From NCBI GenBank assembly GCA_964402175.1, contig CAYOBN010000022.1, positions 3,299 through 67,298 on the forward strand: a stretch of 64,000 bases of DNA. Direction: 5' to 3'. The translations under genes and the position numbers were made by a program. The notes beneath the pieces were generated by a model. The model saw only the letters and a list, made by a program, of their open reading frames with translations. It made no database searches and was not told the origin of the DNA. Numbering within the stretch: the first letter of the stretch is position 1; each line of letters begins with the position of its first letter. This document shows positions 8,343-16,879 of this stretch, one piece after another. This DNA comes from JAWKUK01 sp964402175 (lineage in GTDB: Bacteria > Planctomycetota > UBA1135 > GCA-002686595).

Positions 8343-8602
8343 TGCACGTCAAGCGTGGAGACACGGTGATCGTCATCGCCGGCAACGACAAAGGCACGAC
8401 CGGCGAGGTGATCGCGGTCGACCGCACCCGCAACCGGGTGGTCGTGGCTGGGGTGAACATGCGCACCAAGCACGTCAAGCCGACCCAGCAGAACCCGAAA
8501 GGCGAGCGCCTGGAGCGCGAGCAATCGATCCACGCGAGCAACGTGATGCACGTTGATCCCGCGAACGGAAAGCCGACGCGCAAGCGTCCGGTCACGCAGT
8601 GA
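8342..8602 (+). CDS. rplX: 50S ribosomal protein L24
   Basis: L24 (86 residues) initiates 23S rRNA folding. The KOW motif is seen as VKRGDTVIVIAGNDKGTTGEV, and GVNMRTKHVKPTQQNPKGE is typical. The start is taken as the ATG in TGATG overlapping the rplN stop by one base, with AGGAGG just upstream; a GTG three bases earlier is the alternative. It is somewhat shorter than the usual 100-105 residues. Confidence 0.95.
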   Translation: MHVKRGDTVIVIAGNDKGTTGEVIAVDRTRNRVVVAGVNMRTKHVKPTQQNPKGERLEREQSIHASNVMHVDPANGKPTRKRPVTQ

Positions 8603-8651
8603 CGGTGGGCCCCAGCCCAGAACGAGTCCTCGAGAGCAAGCACTGAGCGTC

Positions 8652-9227
8652 ATGTCCGAATCGTCCACCGTCACCGAGCCGCGCCTCAAGGCGAAGTACC
8701 GGGAGCAGGTCGTCCCCGCCCTCTCCTCGCGCTTCGGGATCCAGAACCCGATGGCGATGCCCCGTCTCACCAAGATCGTGGTGAACATGGGCGTCAAGGG
8801 CGCCGTCGAGTCCAAGGCCCGCGTCGAAACCGCGGCCCGCGAGCTCGCGTCGATCACCGGCCAGAAGCCGACCGTGCGCCTCGCCAAGAAGTCGATCGCC
8901 GGCTTCAAGCTGCGCGAGGGCATGCCGATCGGCGTCTCCGTGACGCTGCGCGGCGCCCGCATGTGGGAGTTCGCCGACCGCCTCATCGCGGTCGTCCTCC
9001 CGCGTATCCGCGACTTCCGCGGGGTCAAGGACAAGCTCGACGGCCGCGGCAACTTCACGCTCGGCATCTCGGAGCAGTCCGTGTTCCCCGAGATCCCCTT
9101 CGAGCGCATCGAGTTCCAGCAGGGGATGGACATCACGTTCGTGACCACGGCGCCGAACGACGAGCAGGGGCAAGCGCTCCTGCGCGAGCTCGGGATGCCC
9201 TTCGTCGACCGCACCAAGAAGAACTGA
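8652..9227 (+). CDS. rplE: 50S ribosomal protein L5
   Basis: L5 (191 residues) binds 5S rRNA and the P-site tRNA region. NPMAMPRLTKIVVNMGVK and LRGARMWEFADRLIAVVLPR are family signatures, and FPEIPFERIEFQQGMDITFV closes the domain. The ATG at 8652 is chosen because the in-frame extension back to 8553 overlaps rplX and does not resemble L5. Only 11 bases separate it from rpsH, so rpsN, which normally sits here, is absent. Confidence 0.97.
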   Translation: MSESSTVTEPRLKAKYREQVVPALSSRFGIQNPMAMPRLTKIVVNMGVKGAVESKARVETAARELASITGQKPTVRLAKKSIAGFKLREGMPIGVSVTLRGARMWEFADRLIAVVLPRIRDFRGVKDKLDGRGNFTLGISEQSVFPEIPFERIEFQQGMDITFVTTAPNDEQGQALLRELGMPFVDRTKKN

Positions 9228-9238
9228 GGGCCGCCGCC

Positions 9239-9634
9239 ATGATGACCGACCCGATCGCCGACATGCTGACCCGGATCCGTAACGCGATCCGGATCCACGA
9301 CCACAAGGTCTCGATGCCCGCCTCGCGCATCCGCGTGGGGATCGCCGAGGTCCTGAAGTCCGAGGGCTACATCAACGCCTACCAGGTCACCGAAGGCAAG
9401 CCCTCGAGCACCCTCGAGATCACCTTGCGCTACGGCCTGGACGGCGAGGACGTGATCCGCCACATCGAGCGCATCAGCAAGCCCGGCCGCCGCGTGTACG
9501 CGTCGGTGTCGGAGCTCTACCCGGTCCTCCGCGGCCAGGGCATCCACATCCTCTCGACGCCGCGTGGCATCGTGTCCGACCGCAAGGCGCGCGAATTCAA
9601 CGTCGGCGGCGAAGTCCTCGCCAAGCTCTTCTGA
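9239..9634 (+). CDS. rpsH: 30S ribosomal protein S8
   Basis: S8 (131 residues) binds the central domain of 16S rRNA and in some bacteria represses the spc operon. MMTDPIADMLTRIRNAIR and the C-terminal STPRGIVSDRKAREFNVGGE are diagnostic. Two consecutive ATG codons (9239 and 9242) could start it; the first is used. It directly follows rplE. Confidence 0.97.
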   Translation: MMTDPIADMLTRIRNAIRIHDHKVSMPASRIRVGIAEVLKSEGYINAYQVTEGKPSSTLEITLRYGLDGEDVIRHIERISKPGRRVYASVSELYPVLRGQGIHILSTPRGIVSDRKAREFNVGGEVLAKLF

Positions 9635-9698
9635 TCCAGCCGCTGCGAGCGCGCATCGCTGCGCGCCCGCCCACCCCAGCGCTCCCACGCACGCCACC

Positions 9699-10247
9699 AT
9701 GTCCCGCATCGGAAAAGCACCGATCGACGTCCCCAGCGGCGTCACGATCGAGAAGAAGGGCCGCGAGGTCGTCGTCAAGGGTCCGAAAGGCACCCTGGCC
9801 ATCACGCTGCGCCCCGAAGTCGAGTTCGAGGTCCAGGGCAACCGCGCTTCCGTGACCCTCTCGGGCAGCGGCGGCAGCCGTGCGGCGCGCGCCTACCACG
9901 GCATGACCCGTGCCCTCGTCAACAACATGGTCAAGGGCGTCACGACGGGCTACGAGAAGAAGCTCGAGATCGTCGGCGTCGGTTGGAACGCGAAGGCCCA
10001 GGGCAACAGCAAACTCGTCCTGAACATCGGCTTCTGCCACGAAGTCCCGCTCGCGATGCCGGCTGGCGTCGCGGTCGAGACCCCCGCGGCGACGCAGATC
10101 ATCCTGAAGGGCGCGGACAAGCAGGCTGTCGGCCAGATGGCCGCCCGCATCCGCTCGGTCCGTCCGCCGGAGCCCTACAAGGGCAAGGGCATTCGCTACG
10201 CCGGCGAAGTCGTCAAGCGCAAGGCCGGCAAGTCCTTCGGTAGCTGA
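9699..10247 (+). CDS. rplF: 50S ribosomal protein L6
   Basis: L6 (182 residues) lies near the factor-binding site. MSRIGKAPIDVPSGVTIEKK starts the protein and RSVRPPEPYKGKGIRYAGE is the C-terminal signature. Upstream in-frame codons encode Ala/Ser/Pro-rich sequence unrelated to L6, so ATG 9699 is the start. No Shine-Dalgarno is visible (GCACGCCACC precedes the start). Confidence 0.97.
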   Translation: MSRIGKAPIDVPSGVTIEKKGREVVVKGPKGTLAITLRPEVEFEVQGNRASVTLSGSGGSRAARAYHGMTRALVNNMVKGVTTGYEKKLEIVGVGWNAKAQGNSKLVLNIGFCHEVPLAMPAGVAVETPAATQIILKGADKQAVGQMAARIRSVRPPEPYKGKGIRYAGEVVKRKAGKSFGS

Positions 10248-10327
10248 TCCCGCAGCGATCCCAGCAGTCCCGCGCGAGCGCGAAGCCCCACCCCCGAACC
10301 CCGAACGCGAGCCGCAGGTAGGCCCCC

Positions 10328-10702
10328 GTGTCCAAAGCCAGCACCCTGTTGAAAGAGGCGCGTCGCCGTCGGCGCACCTTCCACCTCCGGAACCGCATCC
10401 GCGCGGCGGCGACTGCCCCGCGCCTGTCGGTCTTCCGGTCCTCGAAGCACATCTCCGTCCAGCTCATCGACGACGTGAAGGGCGAGACGATCTGCGCGGC
10501 GACCTCGACGAGCAAGAAGCTCGGCGCGGCCCTCGAGGGCAAGACCAAGACGGCCCGCGCGGCGGTCGTGGGGGCGGAGATCGCCCGCCTCGCCCGCGAG
10601 AAGGGCGTCGAGCGCGTCGTGTTCGACCGCGGGTTCGCCAAGTACCACGGCCGCGTGAAGGCGCTGGCCGACGCCGCGCGCGAGGGCGGTCTCAAGTTCT
10701 GA
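10328..10702 (+). CDS. rplR: 50S ribosomal protein L18
   Basis: L18 (124 residues) binds 5S rRNA with L5. RLSVFRSSKHISVQLIDD and VVFDRGFAKYHGRVKALADA are diagnostic. The start is GTG at 10328, preceded by GCAGGTAGGCCCCC. An 80-base C-rich spacer separates it from rplF. rpsE begins 4 bases after the stop without its own Shine-Dalgarno. Confidence 0.97.
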   Translation: MSKASTLLKEARRRRRTFHLRNRIRAAATAPRLSVFRSSKHISVQLIDDVKGETICAATSTSKKLGAALEGKTKTARAAVVGAEIARLAREKGVERVVFDRGFAKYHGRVKALADAAREGGLKF

Positions 10703-10706
10703 TCCC

Positions 10707-11219
10707 ATGAAGCACAAGATCAACTACCTCGACCATTCCGAGGTCGGCGAGATGCAGGAGCTGAGCGAGGCGCTCATCTCCGTCAACCGGTGCGCGGCGG
10801 TGGTGAAGGGCGGCAAGCGCTTCTCGTTCGCGGCCCTCGTCGTCGTCGGCAACCGCTCGGGCGCCGTCGGCTACGGCCACGGCAAGGCCCGCCAGGTCCC
10901 GAACGCGGTCGAGAAGGCCAACCGCGACGGCCGCAAGCACATGCTGCGCGTCCCGCTGACCCCCTGGGGCTCGATCCCGCACGAGGTCGAGGGTGAGTTC
11001 TGCGCCGCCAAGATCAAGCTGATCCCGGCCGCCGACGGTACGGGCATCATCGCGGGCACCTCGGTGCGCGCGGTCGCTGAGCAGGCGGGCATCAAGAACC
11101 TCCTGTCGAAGTCCGGCGGTTCCACGAACCCCATCAACCTCGTCAAGGCCACGCTCGACGCCCTGTCGAAGCTGCGCACGCACGAGCAGGTCGCGGAGCT
11201 CCGCGGCGTCCAGCTCTGA
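10707..11219 (+). CDS. rpsE: 30S ribosomal protein S5
   Basis: S5 (170 residues) acts in decoding fidelity and at the mRNA entry channel. The double-stranded RNA-binding N-terminal domain (INRCAAVVKGGKRF-like, here VNRCAAVVKGGKRFSFAAL) and the loop VGYGHGKARQVPNAVEKA are intact. AGTSVRAVAEQAGIKNLLSK belongs to the C-terminal domain. rpmD (L30), which usually follows, is missing: a 97-base non-coding gap leads to rplO. Confidence 0.97.
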   Translation: MKHKINYLDHSEVGEMQELSEALISVNRCAAVVKGGKRFSFAALVVVGNRSGAVGYGHGKARQVPNAVEKANRDGRKHMLRVPLTPWGSIPHEVEGEFCAAKIKLIPAADGTGIIAGTSVRAVAEQAGIKNLLSKSGGSTNPINLVKATLDALSKLRTHEQVAELRGVQL

Positions 11220-11316
11220 TCCGGTCCGTAGCACCCCCCGTCGAAGACTCCTCCGCTCGGCCCAGGCCGAGCCACCCCCGCAGCGCACAACCCGGGCTGA
11301 CCACCGCCCGATCGCC

Positions 11317-11790
11317 ATGGACCTGAACACGATCTGCTCGAAGGGCACGAAGCGCCAGACCCGCCACCGCGTGGGGCGCGGTATCGGCAGCGGCAACGGC
11401 AAGACCTCCGGCAAGGGCCACAAGGGCCGCAACGCCCGCTCGGGCGGCAGCCGCCGGGCTGGCTACGAGGGCGGTCAGATGCCCATCTACCGCCAGGTGC
11501 CGAAGCGCGGCTTCACGAACGCCCGGTTCAAGACCGAGTTCACCATCATCAACGTCGGCGATCTCGCGGCGTATGAAGATGGCGCGACGGTGGACATGGC
11601 GGGTATCCTGGAGCGCAGTCTGACCAGCAAGACGGGTGACCAACTGAAGGTCCTCGGCAACGGGGAGCCGACCAAGCGCCTCGTCGTCCGAGCCCAGAAG
11701 TTCAGCGCGAGCGCCAAGGCCAAGATCGAGGCCGCCGGCGGCTCTGTCGTCGAGTTGGACAAGCTCGGCCGCGAGGTCGCGGGCGCCTGA
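11317..11790 (+). CDS. rplO: 50S ribosomal protein L15
   Basis: L15 (157 residues) is a late-assembly protein with a long basic N-terminal extension, seen here as RVGRGIGSGNGKTSGKGHKG. GYEGGQMPIYRQVPKRGFTN is the family signature. The C-terminal domain (LTSKTGDQLKVLGNGEPTKR) is complete. It precedes secY with a 94-base gap. Confidence 0.97.
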   Translation: MDLNTICSKGTKRQTRHRVGRGIGSGNGKTSGKGHKGRNARSGGSRRAGYEGGQMPIYRQVPKRGFTNARFKTEFTIINVGDLAAYEDGATVDMAGILERSLTSKTGDQLKVLGNGEPTKRLVVRAQKFSASAKAKIEAAGGSVVELDKLGREVAGA

Positions 11791-11884
11791 TCGGGCGACC
11801 GCGCCCCACGGCACGCTGCACTGGCTGGACCGACCCCCGCACCGTACTCCCCCCGCACCCCCCCGTACGACCAGGAACCCCCCT

Positions 11885-13219
11885 TTGGAGAACAACTTCC
11901 TCAAGCTGTTCCAGATCCCGGAGACCCGGCAGCGGATCTTCCGCACGCTGGCGCTCCTGATCTGTTACCGGCTCGGGTTCCAGATCCCGCTGCCCGGCAT
12001 GAGCGCCGAGTTCCTGCAGCAGACGGGCGACCGGGGGGTCGTGGGCATGCTCTCCGCCCTCTCGGGGGGCGCGCTCGGTCAGACGACGGTCTTCGCCCTC
12101 GGCATCATGCCGTACATCTCGGCGTCGATCATCTTCTCGATGCTGACGAAGGTGTCGCCGACGCTCGAGGCGGTCGCCAAGGAGGGCGCGGCGGGCCAGA
12201 AGAAGATCAACCAGTGGACGCGCCTGGCGACCGTGCCGATCGCGCTCATCCAGTCGCTCTTCATCTACCTCGGCATCTTCCGTACGACCCCGAACATGGT
12301 CGCGCCGTCGATGCAGGGCAACATCGCGCTGGCGTTCATCGTCATCGCTGGCTTGATCGCCGGTGCGATGATCGTGATGTGGATCGGCGAGCTCATCACC
12401 GAGCACGGGGTCGGCAACGGCGCGTCGCTGATCATCATGGCGGGGATCATCTCCGAGATCCCCTCGAACGTGATGATCGTGAGCGAGAGCCCGGACTTCT
12501 GGAACATCATGGTGTTCCTGACCCTGGTCTGGATCGTCACGATCTTCGTGGTCGTCTACATGCACAAGGGCGCGCGCCGGATCCCGATCCAGTACGCCCG
12601 CCTGCAGCGCGGACGCCGCGTGTACGGCGGCCAGCGCCACTTCCTGCCGCTCAAAGTGAACATGGCCGGCGTCATGCCGATCATCTTCGCCTCGGTGCTG
12701 TTCGTGATCCCGGGCGTCATCTTCAAGTGGCTCGGCCTCGGGTACCTCGAGCGCGTGTTCCAGGACACGACGGGCTTCGTGCACACGGCCCTCTACCTGG
12801 TCATGATCTTCTCGTTCTGCTTCTTCTGGAACCGCCTGATGTTCCAGCCGGAGGAGATCGCGAAGAACCTGCGCGAGCACGGCTCGTTCATCCCGGGCAT
12901 CCGCCCGGGCCAGAAGACGGCGGAGTACCTCTCTGGGGTCCTGACGCGCATCACCCTGGCGGGGGCGGCTTTCCTGGCCGTCATCGCGGTGCTGCCGGGC
13001 TTCATCACGAAGGACTCGAACCTCACGCTCCAGATGCAGTACTTCCTCGGGGGCACCAGCGTGCTCATCGTGGTGGGCGTCGCGCTGGAGCTCGTCGACA
13101 AGCTGAACGCTCAGCTCGTCATGAAAGCCTACGAGGGGGGCAGCGCGCCGGCAGCCAAGGGCGCCGGCGGCTCCACCTCTTGGACCCGACCGGGCGGTGG
13201 CAAGGGGGCCACCTCCTGA
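11885..13219 (+). CDS. secY: Protein translocase subunit SecY
   Basis: SecY (444 residues) is the channel of the Sec translocase in the inner membrane. Ten hydrophobic segments are apparent. Signatures include LGIMPYISASIIFSMLTKV, GNGASLIIMAGI and the cytoplasmic loop GARRIPIQYARL, plus PEEIAKNLREHGSFIPGIRP. The start is TTG at 11885, giving MENNFLKLFQIPETRQRIF, the expected amphipathic N-terminus; no other start fits. AGGAA lies about 8 bases upstream. A Gly/Ser-rich cytoplasmic tail ends the protein. Confidence 0.97.
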   Translation: MENNFLKLFQIPETRQRIFRTLALLICYRLGFQIPLPGMSAEFLQQTGDRGVVGMLSALSGGALGQTTVFALGIMPYISASIIFSMLTKVSPTLEAVAKEGAAGQKKINQWTRLATVPIALIQSLFIYLGIFRTTPNMVAPSMQGNIALAFIVIAGLIAGAMIVMWIGELITEHGVGNGASLIIMAGIISEIPSNVMIVSESPDFWNIMVFLTLVWIVTIFVVVYMHKGARRIPIQYARLQRGRRVYGGQRHFLPLKVNMAGVMPIIFASVLFVIPGVIFKWLGLGYLERVFQDTTGFVHTALYLVMIFSFCFFWNRLMFQPEEIAKNLREHGSFIPGIRPGQKTAEYLSGVLTRITLAGAAFLAVIAVLPGFITKDSNLTLQMQYFLGGTSVLIVVGVALELVDKLNAQLVMKAYEGGSAPAAKGAGGSTSWTRPGGGKGATS

Positions 13220-13226
13220 GCACATT

Positions 13227-13490
13227 ATGACCAAGGAAGAGCCCATCAGCGTCGAGGCCATCGTGACCGAGGCCCTCCCGAACGCGCGTTTCAAGGCGCG
13301 TCTGGAGAACGGTCACGAGATCCTGGCGCACGTCAGCGGCAAGATGCGGATGCACTACATCCGCATCCTTCCTGGCGACAAGATCACCGTCGAGATGTCA
13401 CCGTACGACCTGACCAAGGGCCGCATCACCTGCCGCGGTGAGCGGCGCCGTGGTGGGGGCGGTGGCGCCCGCAGGAGAAGAAGGCGATGA
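13227..13490 (+). CDS. infA: Translation initiation factor IF-1 with Arg/Gly tail
   Basis: IF-1 (87 residues) is an OB-fold protein that occupies the 30S A site during initiation. ARFKARLENGHEILAHVSGK, the RMHYIRILPGDKITVEMSPY segment and LTKGRITCR are canonical. Standard IF-1 ends at about 72 residues; here about 14 extra residues follow (ERRRGGGGGARRRRRR type). The ATG at 13227 is 7 bases after the secY stop. Its last four bases overlap the rpmJ start (ATGA). Confidence 0.96.
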   Translation: MTKEEPISVEAIVTEALPNARFKARLENGHEILAHVSGKMRMHYIRILPGDKITVEMSPYDLTKGRITCRGERRRGGGGGARRRRRR

Positions 13491-13606
13491 AAGTACGTAC
13501 CAGCGTCCGGCGCATGTGCGCCTCGTGCAAAGTTGTCCGCCGGCGCGGCGTGTTGCGGGTGATCTGCAGCGCCGATGCCAACCACAAGCAGCGGCAGGGC
13601 AAGTGA
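13487..13606 (+). CDS. rpmJ: 50S ribosomal protein L36
   Basis: This gene encodes only 39 residues and would be missed by a length cutoff. It starts MKVRTSVRRMCASCKVVRRR and carries the L36 zinc ribbon: Cys pair in CASC, then Cys and His in CSADANHK. It overlaps infA by four bases (ATGA) and has a good Shine-Dalgarno (AGGAGAAG). The order infA-rpmJ-rpsM is the standard one. Confidence 0.96.
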   Translation: MKVRTSVRRMCASCKVVRRRGVLRVICSADANHKQRQGK

Positions 13607-13716
13607 GGGGCGACCCCACCTGTTCCCACCGAACCACTGAACCCCGGCCCGGATCCCACCCGAGCTCCCACCGAACCCTCCCGCTCGAAACGAAGCGTTA
13701 GCAGCACCGCTCCACT

Positions 13717-14100
13717 ATGGCACGCGTCATCGGCGTCGACATTCCGAACGACAAGCGGCTGGAGATCGCCTTGACCTACCTTTACGGGGTCGGGCGTCAC
13801 ACCGCGATGAAGGTCTGCAAGGACCTCGAGCTCGACCCGGGCATGCGTCCCCGGGATCTGAACGAAGAACAACTCACGGAGATCGCCAACCACCTCCAGA
13901 AGGAGTACTTGGTCGAGGGCGAGCTCCGGCGTACGTTGGCGCAGAACGTGTCGCGCCTGCGCGACATCGGGTGCTACCGGGGCCTGCGGCACCGGCGCAG
14001 CATGCCGGTGCGCGGCCAGCGGACGCGTACCAACGCCCGCACGCGCAAGGGTCCGAAGAAGACCGTGGCCGGCAAGAAGTCCGTCAAGGGGATGAAGTAA
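13717..14100 (+). CDS. rpsM: 30S ribosomal protein S13
   Basis: S13 (127 residues) forms bridges B1a/B1b at the 30S head. MARVIGVDIPNDKRLEIALT, the H2TH region and the C-terminal RGLRHRRSMPVRGQRTRTNA are diagnostic. The 110-base spacer before it contains the direct repeat TCCCACCGAACC twice and no gene. The ATG has no Shine-Dalgarno. Confidence 0.97.
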   Translation: MARVIGVDIPNDKRLEIALTYLYGVGRHTAMKVCKDLELDPGMRPRDLNEEQLTEIANHLQKEYLVEGELRRTLAQNVSRLRDIGCYRGLRHRRSMPVRGQRTRTNARTRKGPKKTVAGKKSVKGMK

Positions 14101-14104
14101 CGCG

Positions 14105-14485
14105 ATGGCGAAGACCACGAAGCGCAAGGTCAAGAAGAACGTTGTCAAGGGCGTCGCGCACGTCAAGGCCTCGTTCAACAACACCCACGTCACCCTGACG
14201 GACCTGGCAGGCAACACGATTGCCTGGGGCACCGCCGGGAGCCAGGGGTTCAAGGGCACCCGCAAGAGCACGCCGTTCGCGGCGCAGCGCGCTGCGGAGA
14301 CCGCGGCGTCGGCGGCGATGCGCCACGGCCTCAAAGAGGTCGAGGTGCGCGTCAAGGGCGCCGGCTCTGGCCGCGAGTCCGCGATCCGCGCGCTGTCCAA
14401 CTCGGGGCTGCGCATCACGACCATCGAGGACGTCACCCCCCTTCCGCACAACGGCTGCCGCGCTCCCAAGAAGCGCCGCGTCTGA
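14105..14485 (+). CDS. rpsK: 30S ribosomal protein S11
   Basis: S11 (126 residues) lies on the 30S platform near the Shine-Dalgarno duplex. HVKASFNNTHVTLTDLAGN, RKSTPFAAQRAAETAA and the C-terminal PLPHNGCRAPKKRRV are all conserved. It starts 4 bases after rpsM, and GGGGATGAAG upstream provides a weak Shine-Dalgarno. Confidence 0.98.
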   Translation: MAKTTKRKVKKNVVKGVAHVKASFNNTHVTLTDLAGNTIAWGTAGSQGFKGTRKSTPFAAQRAAETAASAAMRHGLKEVEVRVKGAGSGRESAIRALSNSGLRITTIEDVTPLPHNGCRAPKKRRV

Positions 14486-14535
14486 TCCCCACGCCCTGAA
14501 CCAGGCTCCGAAGCCAGGACCGACGAGAATCCACG

Positions 14536-15165
14536 ATGGCCCGTTACACCGGACCCAAGGTCAAGCAGTGCCGCCGCGAGGGGATGAACCTCTTCTTCCT
14601 CGGGCAGAACACCTCCAGCGGCAAGGTCGCTGTGTTGCAGCGCCGGGACTACCCCCCGGGTGTGCATGCACAGAGCCGGCGCAAGATCACCGAGTACGGC
14701 GTGCGCCTGCGCGAGAAGCAGAAGCTGAAGCGCGTCTTCGGCGTGCTCGAGCGCCAGTTCATGCTGTACTTCAAGGAGGCCGAGCGCATGCAGGGCAACA
14801 CGGGTGAGAACCTGCTCAGCCTGCTCTCCCGTCGCCTCGACAGCGTGGTCATGAGCTCCGGCTTCGCGACCACGATGGCCCAGGCGCGCCAGTTTGTCGC
14901 CCACGGTCACTTCCGCGTGAACGGCCGGCGCGTCACGATCCCGTCCTACCGGGTTCGCCCGGGCGACGTGATCACGCCTCGCGACAAGGAGAACACGAAG
15001 AAGATCGTGTCCGAGTTCATCGACCTCAACAAGTCGGGCTTCAAGCCGGAGTGGCTGCTCGTTGCGGATGACGCCATGAGCATCACCGTCAAGAGCAACC
15101 CGCGCCGCGAGGACTTCCAGTTCCCGATCCAAGAGCAGCTCATCGTCGAGCTCTGCTCGAAGTGA
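14536..15165 (+). CDS. rpsD: 30S ribosomal protein S4
   Basis: S4 (209 residues) nucleates 30S assembly. The N-terminus MARYTGPKVKQCRREGMNLF is present. The S4 RNA-binding domain is seen as RLDSVVMSSGFATTMAQARQ followed by HGHFRVNGRRVTIPSYRVRP. The zinc-binding cysteines found in some family members are not evident. rpsM-rpsK-rpsD-rpoA-rplQ is the usual alpha-operon order. Confidence 0.98.
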   Translation: MARYTGPKVKQCRREGMNLFFLGQNTSSGKVAVLQRRDYPPGVHAQSRRKITEYGVRLREKQKLKRVFGVLERQFMLYFKEAERMQGNTGENLLSLLSRRLDSVVMSSGFATTMAQARQFVAHGHFRVNGRRVTIPSYRVRPGDVITPRDKENTKKIVSEFIDLNKSGFKPEWLLVADDAMSITVKSNPRREDFQFPIQEQLIVELCSK

Positions 15166-15321
15166 CCCTCGCCACGGCGGCGCACACGCGCCGCTGTGGG
15201 GTTCGTCCTCGCCGCGACCGGTTCTCCGGCGCGCGCCCCCCGCGGCCGGCCTGCCCGTCCGCCTTCCTCGAGCCCTCCTCATTCCGCACACCCTGCCCTT
15301 CCGAGGCACAGGGGACCACCC

Positions 15322-16317
15322 ATGAGAATCCGCTGGCGCAACTTCGAACTGCCGTCGCGGGTCACGCCCGACCAGGCGACCCTGAGCAAGGACTACGGCC
15401 GGTTCACGATCGAGCCGTTCGAGCGTGGCTTCGGCCACACCATCGGCAACGGCCTCCGCCGCGTGCTGCTCTCGTCCATCGAGGGCGCGGCGGTGACGTC
15501 GGTGCGCATCACGGGCGCCCAGCACGAGTTCGACAGCCTCGAGGGTGTCTACGAGGACGTCGCCGACATCATCCTGAACATCAAGCGGCTGCGCGTGCAG
15601 CTCGAGACGGACGGGCCGATCAAGTGCCGCATCCAGCGCTCCAGCGCGGGTCGCGTCACGGGCGCGGACGTGATCTGTGAGGCCGGTGCGCAGGTCACCA
15701 ACCCGGACCTGCACATCTGCACGCTGACGATGGACACCGAGCTCGACATCGAGCTGACGGTCCAGCGCGGCCGCGGCTACGTCCCTGCGGACGAAGGTCG
15801 CGACGGCATGGAGCAGGAGCTCGGGACGATCCCGGTCGACGCGCTCTACTCGCCGGTGCACCGCGTGCGTTACTCGATCGAGGCGACCCGCGTCGGCAAG
15901 TTCACGAACTACGACCGCCTCGTGCTCGAGATCTGGACCGACGGCACGGTGAACCCGCAGCTCGCGCTGACCGAGGCCGCCAAGATCTACCGCAAGCACC
16001 TCAACCCCTTCGTGCTCTTCGAGTCGTCCTACGACTCCGAGCCGTTGGTCGACGTGCCGGAGCGCTCGGAGTTCCACGAGCACAACCGCGAGAACACCGA
16101 GCTGACCCGTCAGCTCGACCTTCCCATCGCCGACCTCGAGCTCTCCGTGCGCGCACGGAACTGCCTCGACGGCGCCAACATGCGCACCCTCCGCGACCTC
16201 GTCCGGCTCTCCGAGAACGAGGTCATGAACCTGAAGAACCTCGGCCGCACGAGCCTCACGGAGATCAAGGCCAAGCTCGCAGAGCGCGGCCTGTCCCTGG
16301 GCATGCCCGTCGATTGA
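15322..16317 (+). CDS. rpoA: DNA-directed RNA polymerase subunit alpha
   Basis: The alpha subunit (331 residues) dimerises to assemble RNA polymerase. The N-terminal domain carries EPFERGFGHTIGNGLRRVLL and the beta-contacting DALYSPVHRVRYSIEATRVG. The C-terminal domain (LPIADLELSVRARNCLDGAN, then EVMNLKNLGRTSLTEIKAKL) binds UP elements and activators. ATG 15322 begins MRIRWRNFELPSR; the in-frame extension to 15196 is Pro/Ala-rich and unlike rpoA. AGGGGACC lies just upstream. Confidence 0.98.
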   Translation: MRIRWRNFELPSRVTPDQATLSKDYGRFTIEPFERGFGHTIGNGLRRVLLSSIEGAAVTSVRITGAQHEFDSLEGVYEDVADIILNIKRLRVQLETDGPIKCRIQRSSAGRVTGADVICEAGAQVTNPDLHICTLTMDTELDIELTVQRGRGYVPADEGRDGMEQELGTIPVDALYSPVHRVRYSIEATRVGKFTNYDRLVLEIWTDGTVNPQLALTEAAKIYRKHLNPFVLFESSYDSEPLVDVPERSEFHEHNRENTELTRQLDLPIADLELSVRARNCLDGANMRTLRDLVRLSENEVMNLKNLGRTSLTEIKAKLAERGLSLGMPVD

Positions 16318-16357
16318 TCCCTGATCCCGTCGCTCCCTCAACGCTGACCTTCCTCCC

Positions 16358-16747
16358 ATGCGACACCGTGTAGCCGGATTCAAACTCGGGCGTACCACCA
16401 GCCACCGCCAGGCCATGACGCGCAACATGGCGGTCTCGCTCATCGAGCACGAGCGCATCATCACGACGACGCCGAAGGCCAAGGCCCTCCGTCCGTTCGT
16501 CGAGAAGCTCATCACGCTCGGCAAGACGTCGAACATGCACAACCGCCGCCGCGCCTTCGCGATGCTGCGGAGCAAGGACGCCGTCGAGAAGCTGTTCGAC
16601 ATCCTCGGCCCGCGCTTCGAGGGTCGTCCCGGCGGCTATTGCCGCATCATGAAGCTGCTCAAGGTGCGCCTCGGCGACGCCGGCGAGCGCGCGATCATCG
16701 AGTTCGTCGAGCGGACGCCGAAGTCCGAACTCGCGAACGCCGAGTGA
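16358..16747 (+). CDS. rplQ: 50S ribosomal protein L17
   Basis: L17 (129 residues) lies near the tunnel exit. MRHRVAGFKLGRTTSHRQAM and the TTPKAKALRPFVEKLITLGK segment are diagnostic. It is the last gene of the ribosomal block and is followed by a strong stem-loop at 16821-16849. Confidence 0.97.
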   Translation: MRHRVAGFKLGRTTSHRQAMTRNMAVSLIEHERIITTTPKAKALRPFVEKLITLGKTSNMHNRRRAFAMLRSKDAVEKLFDILGPRFEGRPGGYCRIMKLLKVRLGDAGERAIIEFVERTPKSELANAE

Positions 16748-16820
16748 CCGAGCGCGAGCCGCGGCCCGGTTCACCCGAGCCCGCTGTCAGCGCCTGACGG
16801 GCTGCGGTCCAGACCACGAT

Positions 16821-16849
16821 GGGCGGAGCGGGGCCACCCCGCTCCGCCC
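16821..16849 (+). terminator. Terminator after rplQ
   Basis: A perfect 13-bp GC stem (GGGCGGAGCGGGG / CCCCGCTCCGCCC) with a 3-base loop ends the ribosomal block. The bases after it (TGATGCATTAT) are AT-rich but not a pure T-tract. The same AT-rich stretch could serve as the -10 region for adk, which starts 31 bases later. Confidence 0.75.
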
Positions 16850-16879
16850 TGATGCATTATCCCCGCCTTGCACTCAGCC

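Noticed and set aside
13426..16602. Minus-strand open frame of about 1050 codons over infA-rplQ
   Set aside because: It lies opposite well-established ribosomal genes and is an artefact of high GC content; its translation has no recognisable domains.
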